Origin: Sva-07 sp963698435
GTDB taxonomy: Bacteria; Actinomycetota; Acidimicrobiia; Acidimicrobiales; Ilumatobacteraceae
Length of the DNA stretch: 64,000 bases
Assembly: GCA_963698435.1 (NCBI GenBank)
Contig: CAVOQV010000008.1
Span: 62,001 to 126,000 of the forward strand
Direction: 5' to 3'
In this document: positions 52,377-61,116 of the stretch, piece by piece
Position numbering within the stretch: the stretch's first letter is position 1
Layout: the number at the start of each line of letters is the position of its first letter
Notes under the pieces: generated by a model
What the model was told of the DNA's origin: nothing
The model's database searches: none
The model's input: only the letters and a program-made list of their open reading frames with translations
Program-made: the position numbers and the translations under genes

Positions 52377-53480
52377 TCAGCGGCTGGGGCGGACGCCCTG
52401 CGCGTCGGGGAGCGACCAGAGCAGCGATTCGACCAACAGCTTCTCGTTGGGATTGCGGTCGAGCATCTCGATCGCCCGGTGAATCCGGCGAACCGCCTCG
52501 GCGCATTCGTCGACGTCGGTCGTCGCGACGTTGATCGCAGTGTCGCGGTAGGTCGCTGCCATCGCCGCGAGCCCGCTGCGCAGCTCGTCGGTGCGGTAGC
52601 GCCGCAGTTCGCGCCTGTGACGTTCATCGAGTTGCTTCTTGCCGCTGCCCCGCTCGCCGTAGGCCTTGATGCGTTCGTCGAGTTCGGCGATCTCGTGTGC
52701 GTGCCGTGCCGTCAACGGCTCCGACGCCTCGTCGATCAGACCGAGCAGGTGTGCTGCGGTGCGCATCGCCACTGCGCCGGTCCCGTCGAGGACGTGTGGC
52801 GCCTCGGCGAACGCTTCTCGACGTTCTGCGAGGGCGGGGTCCGTCGCGAGCACCCGCGCCCGTTCCAGGTCGCCGTGGGCGGCCCGGGCGGCGGCCATCG
52901 CCGGTGCCGGCGCGACGCCCTCGGCGACGAGCCGTGCGGCGATCACGTCGGCACCGATCGCTCGGAAGTCGACGCGGACGCATCGCGACGAGATGGTGAT
53001 CAGGTCGTGCGGAACGAAGTTGGCGAGGATCAGGAAGGTCACCGAGTCGGGTGGCTCCTCGATGATCTTGAGCAGTCGCCCCGCACCTTCGGGTGCGAGC
53101 AAGTGGAACTCGTCGAGGATCATCACCTTGGACGAACCCTCGGACGGCGTGAGCGATGCCTCGTGGATGATCGCCTTGGCCTGCTCGGTGTCGATCCTCG
53201 CGCCCGTGCGTCGGACCTCGCGCACGTCGGGATGCTCACCGCGCAGGATCAGTTCGGCGTCGCGCTGGTCGGCGGTCTCGGTCCCGGTCATCAGCCGCGT
53301 TGCGAAGGCTCGCGCCGCCTGCAGCTTGGTCGACCCCGCCGGCCCGACGAACAGGTACGCGTGAACCGCTCCGCGGTCGGCCGCAGAGCGGAGCCGGTGG
53401 ACCGCGTCCGGCTGGCCGATCACCTCGTCCCAGATCGGCCCAGGGCGGCTGTCGGTCGCGAGCGACCCGGTAGCTGTCAC
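52377..53480 (-). CDS. holB: DNA polymerase III subunit delta'
   Basis: This 367-residue clamp-loader subunit has IWDEVIGQPDAVHRL, a degenerate P-loop GPAGSTKLQAA (no GKT, as in non-hydrolysing delta'), and the sensor-type LKIIEEPPDSVTFLILAN. SSRCVRVDF follows. With DnaX and delta it loads the sliding clamp. GTG 53480 overlaps the tmk stop (GTGA); tmk-holB is a conserved pair. Confidence 0.9.
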   Translation of the reverse strand: MTATGSLATDSRPGPIWDEVIGQPDAVHRLRSAADRGAVHAYLFVGPAGSTKLQAARAFATRLMTGTETADQRDAELILRGEHPDVREVRRTGARIDTEQAKAIIHEASLTPSEGSSKVMILDEFHLLAPEGAGRLLKIIEEPPDSVTFLILANFVPHDLITISSRCVRVDFRAIGADVIAARLVAEGVAPAPAMAAARAAHGDLERARVLATDPALAERREAFAEAPHVLDGTGAVAMRTAAHLLGLIDEASEPLTARHAHEIAELDERIKAYGERGSGKKQLDERHRRELRRYRTDELRSGLAAMAATYRDTAINVATTDVDECAEAVRRIHRAIEMLDRNPNEKLLVESLLWSLPDAQGVRPSR

Positions 53481-54088
53481 AACGCGCCCCGCTCGTCGAG
53501 CGCTCGTCGGATGTCGTCGGCGACACGCTCGACCGAACCGACGGCCTGCACCGTGACCCAGTGCGCTGGATCGGCATCGGCCATCGTGCGAAAGCCCGCC
53601 AGCACGCGAGCGTGGAACGCCTCGCCCGCTGCTTCGAAGCGGTCGAGGTCGCGGCGGCTCATCCGCTCAGCGATCACCTCGTCGGGGGTGTCCAGGAACA
53701 CGACAGTCGATGGCCAGATCCCCCCGGTTCCCCACTCGTTGAGGTGGCGGATCTCGTCGATGTCGAGTTCGCGTCCGTAGCCCTGGTAGGCGAGCGAGGA
53801 GTACACCGACCGATCGCTCACCACCGATCGACCTGCGTCGAGAGCGGGGCGGACGACCTCGGCGATGTGCTGGGCCCGATCAGCGGCCGCGATCAGAGCC
53901 TCGGCTCGAGGGTGCAGGTTGTCGATGCTCGTGTCGTGGAGCAACGCCCGGAGTCGGACGCCGATGTCGGTGCCGCCGGTCTCGCGGGTGAGCACGGCGC
54001 CGATCGAGGTCGCGAGTCGTGCCGCCTGCGTCGACTTGCCGCACCCCTCGGCGCCTTCGAACGCGATGTAGGGCGGGAAGGCACTCAC
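53477..54088 (-). CDS. tmk: Thymidylate kinase
   Basis: This 203-residue kinase phosphorylates dTMP to dTDP. It has P-loop FEGAEGCGKSTQAARL, DR-x motif (VVSDRSVYSSLAYQG) and the lid region with PDEVIAERMSRRDLDRFE. GTG 54088 (VSAFPPYIAFEG) is chosen; the frame stays open upstream to 54166, adding residues not resembling Tmk. Coupled to holB. Confidence 0.93.
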   Translation of the reverse strand: MSAFPPYIAFEGAEGCGKSTQAARLATSIGAVLTRETGGTDIGVRLRALLHDTSIDNLHPRAEALIAAADRAQHIAEVVRPALDAGRSVVSDRSVYSSLAYQGYGRELDIDEIRHLNEWGTGGIWPSTVVFLDTPDEVIAERMSRRDLDRFEAAGEAFHARVLAGFRTMADADPAHWVTVQAVGSVERVADDIRRALDERGAL

Positions 54089-54278
54089 GATCGGCGATGG
54101 TACCGAGTCGTCCGGCGATGGGAATGGAGCGCCGGCGCCGGCGTCGATGCCGGAGAGAAGGCGCATACCCCGGAGGGGATCGGGACGAAAGGCCGTAGTG
54201 GACGATCCGGCGGGTGCGTAGCGTCGAGTTCAGAAGCGGTCGCAACGGTTGCGGCCCACAGGATTGGAGAGCGCAGAG

Positions 54279-55532
54279 ATGGCGTCGGAACAGAAACGAC
54301 TCGTGATCCTCGGTGCGGGAACCGGCGGCACTCTCGCCGCCAACCGTTTGCGCAAGAAGTACAAGGACGACGAGCTGCGCATCGACATCGTCGACCAGGA
54401 CAACCGCCACGTCTACCAGCCCGGTCTGTTGTTCGTGCCGTTCGGGCTGACCGAACCGGACGAGATCGTCCGCAAACGTGATCGGCAGCTCAAGAAGGGC
54501 ATTCAGTACCACCAGTGTCCGATCGACTCGGTCGACATCGAGGCGAACAGCGTCGCACTCCAGAACGGTACGACGCTCGACTACGACGTCCTGCTGATCG
54601 CGACCGGCGCCGTGCTCCTGCCGGAGGAGACCGAGGGGCTCACCGGGCCGGGCTGGCACAAGACGGTCCACACCTTCTACGACATGGAAGGTGCAACCGC
54701 CTTGGCGGAGGCGCTCGACGACTTCGAAGAGGGTCACCTCGTGATCAACGTGATCGACATGCCGATCAAGTGCCCCGTCGCGCCGCTCGAATTCGCGTTC
54801 CTCGCCGATTGGTACTTCACCGACAAGGGCGTGCGCGACAAGGTGCGCATCACCTATGCGACACCGCTCGACGCAGCGTTCACGAAGCCGACCGCGTCGG
54901 CGACACTCGGCTCGTTGCTCGACGACAAGCACGTCGAACTCGTCACCGAGTTCAACACCGGCGAAGTCGATGGCGACAACGGCAAGCTCATCAGCTTCGA
55001 TGGTCGCGAGGTCGACTTCGACCTCGCCGTGGTCGTTCCCCTGCACGGTGGGGCTGCCTACGTCGAGGACTCGCCGGGACTCGGTGACGAACTCGGGTTC
55101 ATCCCGACCGACAACGCCACGCTGCAGTCGAAGGTCAAGCCCAACATCTTCGTGGTCGGTGACGCCGCCGACCTGCCCGCCTCGAAGGCGGGCTCGGTCA
55201 CCCACTTCGAAGGAGAGGTGCTGGTCGAGAACATCGAAGCGTTCCTCGACGGCAAGCCGATCGAGCACTCCTTCGACGGGCACGCGAACTGCTTCATCGA
55301 GACCGGCTTCTCGAAAGCGCTGCTGATCGACTTCAACTACGAGAACGAACCCGTCGGCGGGCACTACCCCGGTCCGGTCGGCCTCCCGCTGCTCAAGGAG
55401 TCGCGGGCCAACCACCTTGGCAAGTTGATGTTCCAATCGTTCTACTGGCACGGCCTCCTGCCCGGGCGTGACATCCCCGGCATCGGCCCCGACATGCCCA
55501 CCTTCGGCAAGAAGCAGCCTGTCTCGGGCTGA
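54279..55532 (+). CDS. Sulfide:quinone oxidoreductase-like flavoprotein
   Basis: This 417-residue FAD enzyme of the SQR/FCC family starts VILGAGTGGTLAANRLR (FAD binding) and has VGDAADLPASKAGSVTHFEG near the end. Cysteines at 80, 165 (MPIKCPVAPLE) and 338 (HANCFIET); the 165/338 pair could be the redox-active disulfide of SQR. The C-terminal part includes SFYWHGLLPG, a membrane-associating region. It likely oxidises sulfide to sulfane sulfur, passing electrons to quinone (inference from family and context). First gene of a three-gene sulfur operon. ATG 54279 follows GGAG. Confidence 0.85.
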   Translation: MASEQKRLVILGAGTGGTLAANRLRKKYKDDELRIDIVDQDNRHVYQPGLLFVPFGLTEPDEIVRKRDRQLKKGIQYHQCPIDSVDIEANSVALQNGTTLDYDVLLIATGAVLLPEETEGLTGPGWHKTVHTFYDMEGATALAEALDDFEEGHLVINVIDMPIKCPVAPLEFAFLADWYFTDKGVRDKVRITYATPLDAAFTKPTASATLGSLLDDKHVELVTEFNTGEVDGDNGKLISFDGREVDFDLAVVVPLHGGAAYVEDSPGLGDELGFIPTDNATLQSKVKPNIFVVGDAADLPASKAGSVTHFEGEVLVENIEAFLDGKPIEHSFDGHANCFIETGFSKALLIDFNYENEPVGGHYPGPVGLPLLKESRANHLGKLMFQSFYWHGLLPGRDIPGIGPDMPTFGKKQPVSG

Positions 55533-55536
55533 ACCC

Positions 55537-55568
55537 CACGTCTCTGAAATCGCACGTCTCTGAAAGGA
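55537..55568. repeat. 16-bp direct repeat upstream of DsrC-like gene
   Basis: CACGTCTCTGAAA occurs twice, at 55537 and 55553, with a 16-nt period, right after the SQR stop and before the Shine-Dalgarno of the next gene. Confidence 0.7.
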
Positions 55569-55576
55569 CCACGAAC

Positions 55577-55897
55577 ATGCCCACCAAGACACTCGCCGGA
55601 ACCACGGTCGAGGTGAACGACGAAGGCTTCTTCGTCGACGCCGAGCAGTGGACCAAGGACATGGCGCCCGAGATCGCCGCCGAGGTCGGTGTCCCCACCC
55701 CGCTCACCGATCGTCACTGGACGGTCATCGACCTGATGCGCTCGGAGTACTTCGACAAGGGCACCGGCCCGACCGTGCGCAAGATCTCCAAGCTCTCCGA
55801 TGTGACCACGAAGGAACTCTTCGTGTTGTTCCCGAAGGGCCCTGCCAAGCTCGCCGCGATGGTGGCGGGCATCCCCAAGCCGAAGGGCTGCATCTGA
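55577..55897 (+). CDS. DsrC/TusE-family sulfur carrier, single Cys
   Basis: This 106-residue protein matches the DsrC/TusE family: DEGFFVDAEQWTKDMA, DRHWTVIDLMRSEYF, and the C-terminal KPKGCI. The penultimate Cys105 is the persulfide carrier. The second Cys found ten residues upstream in DsrC is Met95 here, so it can carry one sulfur but not form the DsrC trisulfide loop, like TusE-type members. It probably accepts sulfur from the DsrE-like partner. SD AAAGGA precedes ATG. Confidence 0.88.
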   Translation: MPTKTLAGTTVEVNDEGFFVDAEQWTKDMAPEIAAEVGVPTPLTDRHWTVIDLMRSEYFDKGTGPTVRKISKLSDVTTKELFVLFPKGPAKLAAMVAGIPKPKGCI

Positions 55898-55898
55898 C

Positions 55899-56399
55899 AT
55901 GACTGACTCACATCCCGTCCCTCCCGCCCCCATCGCCGCGCCGATCGAGAAGGTGTCGATCATCGTCTCGAAGGGATCTCTCGAGGGCATCTACCCGGCG
56001 CTGATCATGGCCAACGGTGCCCGCAACGAAGGCATCGAGGCCAACCTCTTCTTCACGTTCTTCGGCATGGACGCCGTGCACAAGGAGCGCCACGACCACA
56101 TCAAGGTGGCCACCGTCGGCAACCCCGGCCTGCACGTCCCGACGATGGTCGGCGGCATCCCGGGCGCGTCAGCGCTCATGACCAAGTACATGGAGAAACA
56201 GATCGAGAAGCTCGACTTCCCCGGCATCGCGGAGTTCATCGAGATGATCCACGACACCGGAGCCGGGCTCTATGCCTGTCTCGCCTCGGTCGACTTGTTC
56301 GGCATGGAGCGCGAGGACCTGATCGACGAACTCGACGACATCATCACCGTCGGCGAGTTCTACGACATGGCCGCCGGCGGCCAGATCATTTTCACCTGA
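55899..56399 (+). CDS. DsrE/DsrF-like sulfurtransferase
   Basis: This 166-residue protein of the DsrE2-like family has IEKVSIIVSKGSLEGIYPALIMANG, NLFFTFFGMDAV and the conserved Cys127 in GAGLYACLASVDLFG, the persulfide site. Such proteins relay sulfane sulfur to TusA/DsrC. It starts 1 nt after the DsrC-like stop. The three genes suggest cytoplasmic handling of sulfur from sulfide oxidation. Confidence 0.85.
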   Translation: MTDSHPVPPAPIAAPIEKVSIIVSKGSLEGIYPALIMANGARNEGIEANLFFTFFGMDAVHKERHDHIKVATVGNPGLHVPTMVGGIPGASALMTKYMEKQIEKLDFPGIAEFIEMIHDTGAGLYACLASVDLFGMEREDLIDELDDIITVGEFYDMAAGGQIIFT

Positions 56400-56423
56400 C
56401 CTGATCCCGCCCCAACCGAGCCG

Positions 56424-56470
56424 TTCTCGTGAACTCGTTGGCGACGATGTCGCCAACGAGCTCACGAGAA
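56424..56470. terminator. Strong hairpin between convergent genes
   Basis: 22-nt arms (56424-56445 and 56449-56470) pair at 21 of 22 positions around a 3-nt loop. The outer part is the CCGTTCTCGTGAAC repeat. It lies between the convergent DsrE-like and cupredoxin genes. It lacks a T-tract but could terminate both. Confidence 0.65.
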
Positions 56471-56485
56471 GCTGTGGGTCGGGGA

Positions 56486-57178
56486 TCAGCCGACGTCGAA
56501 CGTGCCGATCATTCCGAGTTCGGTGTGGGGCCGGTTCGTCTCGGGGTCGACGAGGATGCACTGGTAGGTGTACACGCCTGGTGCCGTGAACGTCATCGTG
56601 GCGCCACCGGACTCGCCGGGGTTGGTGGCGGCGACCTCGCCGATCGGTTCGCCGTCGGGATCGAGCACCTCGAACTCGTGGGCCTGCTCGCCGGCGTTGT
56701 TCATCACGAACCGGATCGTGTCCCCGTCGGAGACCCCGTCGAGATCGAGGTTCTCGTAGCCGAAGTCGATCGCGTCGAAGGCGACCTCACGACCCGGCTC
56801 GGCCTGCGCGGTGCCGCCGTCGCCGCTCACCGTGAAGGCGGATTCGAAGCCGTCGCCGCTCTGGCCCGGCTTGCACCGCACGAGGTAGTCGCCGGCGACC
56901 AGGTCGACGGTCAGCGTGCGCGAGGTGCCCGTCGTGACGTTCTCGACCTCGCCGAGCGTGTCGCCGTTCGCCTTCAGCACGTACAGCTCGTTGACCTTGC
57001 TGCTCTCGTTGGTGAACTCGAAGCCGACCTTGCCCGCCTCGACGACGTCCTGCGCGATGACACACGCATCGTCGGTGCCGGTCACCTCGACGGTCGAGTC
57101 GGCGGACTCGGTGGAGCACGCGCTGAGTGCGAGCAGCGCAACAGCAGGAAGGGTCAGAACGAAGCGACCGCGGGACAT
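56486..57178 (-). CDS. EfeO-like cupredoxin lipoprotein
   Basis: This 230-residue lipoprotein (MSRGRFVLTLPAVALLALSAC) has two cupredoxin-like halves: a first with DACVIAQDVVEAGKVGFEFTN and CKPGQSGDG, and a second with NNAGEQAHEFEVLD, YTYQCILVDP and RPHTELGMIG, whose His-Cys-His-Met could bind copper. EfeO proteins deliver iron/copper-oxidised iron to the EfeU permease upstream, 65 nt away, in an efeUO arrangement. The peptidase-like M75 domain of E. coli EfeO is absent. Confidence 0.82.
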   Translation of the reverse strand: MSRGRFVLTLPAVALLALSACSTESADSTVEVTGTDDACVIAQDVVEAGKVGFEFTNESSKVNELYVLKANGDTLGEVENVTTGTSRTLTVDLVAGDYLVRCKPGQSGDGFESAFTVSGDGGTAQAEPGREVAFDAIDFGYENLDLDGVSDGDTIRFVMNNAGEQAHEFEVLDPDGEPIGEVAATNPGESGGATMTFTAPGVYTYQCILVDPETNRPHTELGMIGTFDVG

Positions 57179-57243
57179 GGTGAACTCCTCAGGGACGTGG
57201 TGGATCAGGAAGCGGCGTGGATGAGCAAGCGCGGTGCCGGGAC

Positions 57244-58104
57244 TCAGCGAGCGGGCTCGCCGACGGTCGCAGCGTGCGTCGCTGCCGGCTTCGCGGGCGC
57301 GATGCGGGCGGAGCCCGACGGGCGAAGGAACAGCACCATCGTCGGGACGAGGTAGCCGAGGTAGACGGCGATTTCGAGCACCGTCATCTGCGGGCCCAGG
57401 TTGAAGATGCCCTTGAGCAGGGCGCCGTACCAGCTGGTGATCTCCCAGCCGTCGACGTCCCAGGCGAGGTTGTCGATTCCCGGCAGGATGCCGGCCTCCT
57501 GCAGGTCGTGCACGCCGTACGCGAGCACACCGGCGGCGATCACGATCAGTGCGGCGCCGGTGACCTTGAAGAAGACCGCGAGGTTCATCGACACGACGCC
57601 GCGATACAGCAGCACACCGATCACGACGGAGGTGAGGATGCCGAGCAGGGCACCGATGGCCGGACCGGCTCCGGCGCCCTGAGCCTGGAACGTCGGATAC
57701 AGGAACAGCGCGGTTTCGAGCCCTTCGCGCCCGACGGCGAGCAGCGCCGCGGTGAACACGCCGATCGTGCCGATCTCGATCGCCGCGGACATCTTGTCGT
57801 GGAGCTCGCCCTTGAGCGTCCGCGACGCCCGCTTCATCCAGAACACCATCCAGGTGACGAAGACGACGGCGACGATCGAGAGGATGCCGCCGAAGGCTTC
57901 CTGGGCTTCGAAGCTCATCGACGCCGAGGTGTAGTGCAGCAGTGCACCGAATCCGAACGACAGGACCACGGCAACCGTGACGCCGGCCCACAGGACGGGG
58001 ATTCGGTCGCGGTGGCCGCTGCGGACCATGAACGACATCAGGATGCTGACGACGAGCGCCGCCTCGAGCCCCTCGCGGAGTCCGGTGAGGAATGTCTGCA
58101 ACAC
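57244..58104 (-). CDS. efeU: Iron permease, FTR1/EfeU family
   Basis: This 286-residue membrane protein has seven predicted helices and two REGLE iron-binding motifs (LREGLEAALVV at 8-18 and VGREGLETALFL). It imports iron after oxidation. It precedes an EfeO-like gene; the DyP peroxidase EfeB is not in the window. A DtxR-type box lies upstream. Confidence 0.92.
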   Translation of the reverse strand: MLQTFLTGLREGLEAALVVSILMSFMVRSGHRDRIPVLWAGVTVAVVLSFGFGALLHYTSASMSFEAQEAFGGILSIVAVVFVTWMVFWMKRASRTLKGELHDKMSAAIEIGTIGVFTAALLAVGREGLETALFLYPTFQAQGAGAGPAIGALLGILTSVVIGVLLYRGVVSMNLAVFFKVTGAALIVIAAGVLAYGVHDLQEAGILPGIDNLAWDVDGWEITSWYGALLKGIFNLGPQMTVLEIAVYLGYLVPTMVLFLRPSGSARIAPAKPAATHAATVGEPAR

Positions 58105-58162
58105 GTTGATCTCCGGTGTTCAGCGTTGCGGACCTGTTGGCCCACCCTTCGGCGACGTCGAA

Positions 58163-58181
58163 GTTAGGTCAGCCTAACAAC
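58163..58181 (-). promoter_or_regulatory. DtxR/IdeR-type iron box upstream of efeU
   Basis: GTTAGGTCAGCCTAACAAC matches the DtxR/IdeR consensus TTAGGTTAGCCTAACCTAA at about 14 of 19 positions, with a perfect GTTAGG...CCTAAC core. It lies 59 nt upstream of the efeU ATG, where an iron-dependent repressor would block transcription. No dtxR/ideR gene is in this window. Confidence 0.72.
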
Positions 58182-58206
58182 CTGGATTCCGTCGACGCAA
58201 CCCGGC

Positions 58207-60966
58207 TCAGCCGTTGAGGTCGGTGATGACCGGCGGTGTCTTCTCGGCAGCCGTCGTTGGCTTCTTGGCCGGGGTCTTCTTCGCGGCGGCCTTCTTCGCC
58301 GGCGCCTTCTTCTTCGCGGCGGTCTTCTTCGCCGGCGCCTTCTTCTTGGCGGCGCGCTTCTTGGTCGGGCCACCCTTTGCGATGATCGCCTCGCGCCGGA
58401 TCGCCAACAGCTCGTAGGCGCGCTCCGGTGCCATCTCCTCGAGCCGGTCACCCTTGCCGAGCGACACGTTGGTCTCGCCGTCGGTGACGTACACGCCGAA
58501 CTTGCCGTCCTTGGCAACCACCGGTCGCTCGCTCACGGGATCGGTGCCGAACTCGCGCAGCGGTCCCTTGGCCGCCATGTTGCCGCCACCGCGCTTGTAC
58601 ACCTTCGGTTGGCTGAAGATCTGCAACGCCTCGGCGAGCGTGATCTGCAGCAACTGGTCCTCGGAGTCGATGTTGCGGTAATCCTTCTCCTTCTGCACGT
58701 ACGGGCCGTAGCGGCCGTTGTTCGCGAAGATCGGGATCCCGTCGGCGGGATCGTCACCGAGGTGGCGGGGAAGCTGGAGCAGCGCCTCGGCTTCGTCCAT
58801 CGTGATCCGTTCGAGCACCATCGTCTTGAAGAGGCTGGACATCTTCGGCTTCTCGAGCCCGGGCGGTGGATCGTCGTGGTCGCCCCACTGCACGTACGGG
58901 CCGTAGCGGCCGTTCTTCGCGTACACGGGGTAACCGTCGAGTTCGCCGATCGGTTCGTCGGACTTGGGAGCGGCGAGGAGTTCGATGGCCTTGGCGACCG
59001 TGAGCTCGTCGGGCGCCAGGTCGTCGGGCACGCTGGCGGTGTCGTCGCCGCGCTTGACGTAGGGGCCGTACTTCCCCGGCTTGACGACGATCAGTGCGCC
59101 ATCGGCGTCGGGACCGAGCGGGAACGTGTTGATCTCGGCGGCGTCGATCTCGTCGAGGTTCTCCTCGACGAGCCGCTTGAGGCCGAGCAGTGCGTCCTCG
59201 CCGAAGCCGGCTTCGGCCGAGATCGGTTGGGTGTCGCCATCGCCGGTGTCTCCGAAGTAGAAGCGCTTCAACCACTTGTCCTTGGCACGGGCACCGCTGG
59301 CGATCTCATCGAGGTCGGCGTCGATCGAGGCGGTGAAGTCGTAGTCGACCAGCGCGTCGAAGTGCTCTTCCAGCAATCGGATGACGGCGAAGGCGGTCCA
59401 GGTCGGCACGAGCGCCTGGCCCTTCTTCCAGACGTAACCCCGGTCCTGGATCGTCTGGATGATCGATGCCCACGTCGACGGTCGCCCGATGCCGAGCTCC
59501 TCGAGCCGCTTGACCAGCGATGCCTCGGTGTAGCGGGCGGGCGGCGAGGTGCTGTGGCCGTTGGGCTCGATCGAGGCGATGGGCACGTCATCGCCCTGCG
59601 TCAGCGGGGGCAGGAGCGCTTCGTTCTCGGCCTCGTCGTCGCCGGTCTCCTCCTTCGAGGCCACGTACACGGCCCGGTAGCCGGGGAACGTGATCGTCGT
59701 TCCCGACGCTGCGAACTCGCAGTCGGTCAACTCGCCGGTGGAGCGGTCGGTGGAGTTGGCGGCGAGCCGCACGCTGACGGTGACACCGGTGGCGTCGGCC
59801 ATCTGCGAGGCAAGGGTGCGCTGCCAGATCAGCCGGTACAGCGCGAGTTCCTGGCTGTTGAGCTCTCCTCCGAGGCTCTGCGGCGAGCGGTACGGCGTGG
59901 TCGGTCGGATGGCTTCGTGGGCCTCTTGCGCGTTCTTGACCTTCGAGGAGAACTGCTTCGGCGCAGCGTTGAGGTAGTTGGCGCCGTACTCGCTGGTGAC
60001 CGCTGCTCGGGTGGCCTGCATCGCCTCGTCGGACAACACCACGTTGTCGGTACGCATGTAGGTGATGAAGCCCCGCTCGTACAGACCCTGGGCGACACGC
60101 ATCACCTGCGACGAGGAGAGGCGGAGCTTGCGGCCGCCCTCCTGCTGCAGCGTCGAGGTCATGAACGGCGCCTTCGGCGACGACCGGTAGGGCTTCTCGT
60201 CGACCGAACGGACCGTGAACGTCGCGCCGCCGAGGCCGTCGGCCAGGCTGCGTGCGCGGGTTTCGTCGAGCGCCACCGCGTTGGCGGACACCTGACCGTT
60301 CGCGTCGAAATCCTTGCCGGTGGCCACGCGGTCGCCGTCGACGGCGACGAGCTTTGCGCCGAACGCGGGCTGGGTGGCGGTGCCGAGATCGATGTCCCAG
60401 TACTCGGCCGTGACATAGGCGATGCGCTCACGCTCGCGTTGCACGATCAGGCGGACCGACGGGCTCTGGACCCGTCCCGCCGACAGGCCGCGATTGACCC
60501 GGCGCCACAGCACCGGCGACACCTCGTAGCCGTAGAGCCGGTCGAGGATACGGCGGGTCTCGGCCGCGTCGACCAGCCCGTAGTCGAGGTCGCGCGGGTG
60601 GTTGACGGCGTGGTCGATGGCCGCCTTGGTGATCTCGTGGAACACCATCCGCTTCACCGGCACCTTCGGTTTGAGGTACTCGATGAGGTGCCACGAGATG
60701 GCTTCACCCTCGCGGTCTTCATCGGTCGCGAGGTAGAGCTCCGAAGCATCCTTGAGTGCGGCTTTGAGGTCCTTGACGACGGTCTTGCCGCGCTCGGTGA
60801 GCTCGTAGGTCGGCTTGAACCCGTTGTCGACGTCGATGTTCAAGCCCTTGCTCGGCAGATCGGACACGTGGCCGACCGAAGCGCGCACGTCGTAGTCGCT
60901 GCCGAGGAATTTCGACAGCGTCTTCGCCTTGGCGGGCGACTCGACGACGACGAGGGGTTTGGACAT
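58207..60966 (-). CDS. topA: DNA topoisomerase I
   Basis: This 919-residue type IA topoisomerase relaxes negative supercoils. Toprim LVVVESPAKAKTLSKFLG, catalytic Tyr in ERGFITYMRTDN, RPTTPYRSPQ and repeated GRYGPYVQ C-terminal TopA domains are present. The last ~60 residues are a Lys/Ala/Pro-rich tail of KKAPAKK-type repeats, typical of actinobacterial TopA, which increases processivity. ATG 60966. Confidence 0.96.
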   Translation of the reverse strand: MSKPLVVVESPAKAKTLSKFLGSDYDVRASVGHVSDLPSKGLNIDVDNGFKPTYELTERGKTVVKDLKAALKDASELYLATDEDREGEAISWHLIEYLKPKVPVKRMVFHEITKAAIDHAVNHPRDLDYGLVDAAETRRILDRLYGYEVSPVLWRRVNRGLSAGRVQSPSVRLIVQRERERIAYVTAEYWDIDLGTATQPAFGAKLVAVDGDRVATGKDFDANGQVSANAVALDETRARSLADGLGGATFTVRSVDEKPYRSSPKAPFMTSTLQQEGGRKLRLSSSQVMRVAQGLYERGFITYMRTDNVVLSDEAMQATRAAVTSEYGANYLNAAPKQFSSKVKNAQEAHEAIRPTTPYRSPQSLGGELNSQELALYRLIWQRTLASQMADATGVTVSVRLAANSTDRSTGELTDCEFAASGTTITFPGYRAVYVASKEETGDDEAENEALLPPLTQGDDVPIASIEPNGHSTSPPARYTEASLVKRLEELGIGRPSTWASIIQTIQDRGYVWKKGQALVPTWTAFAVIRLLEEHFDALVDYDFTASIDADLDEIASGARAKDKWLKRFYFGDTGDGDTQPISAEAGFGEDALLGLKRLVEENLDEIDAAEINTFPLGPDADGALIVVKPGKYGPYVKRGDDTASVPDDLAPDELTVAKAIELLAAPKSDEPIGELDGYPVYAKNGRYGPYVQWGDHDDPPPGLEKPKMSSLFKTMVLERITMDEAEALLQLPRHLGDDPADGIPIFANNGRYGPYVQKEKDYRNIDSEDQLLQITLAEALQIFSQPKVYKRGGGNMAAKGPLREFGTDPVSERPVVAKDGKFGVYVTDGETNVSLGKGDRLEEMAPERAYELLAIRREAIIAKGGPTKKRAAKKKAPAKKTAAKKKAPAKKAAAKKTPAKKPTTAAEKTPPVITDLNG

Positions 60967-61116
60967 CAGTGCCTTTCGCAGGTGTTCGGATGCGGTTGTT
61001 TCGGTCTGTTCGCTACGTGGTGGGACGTCACGTTGTCAAGGCACGTGAGCGCTCCTCAGGACGTGAGTGTGCCAAAGGAACGGGCGATTCCCCATCGCGG
61101 GTACCGTTCGGCCCCG

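Noticed and set aside
58609..61116. Very long plus-strand open frame upstream of rsgA
   Set aside because: It runs antisense through topA and has no protein-family motifs; high GC keeps many alternative frames open.
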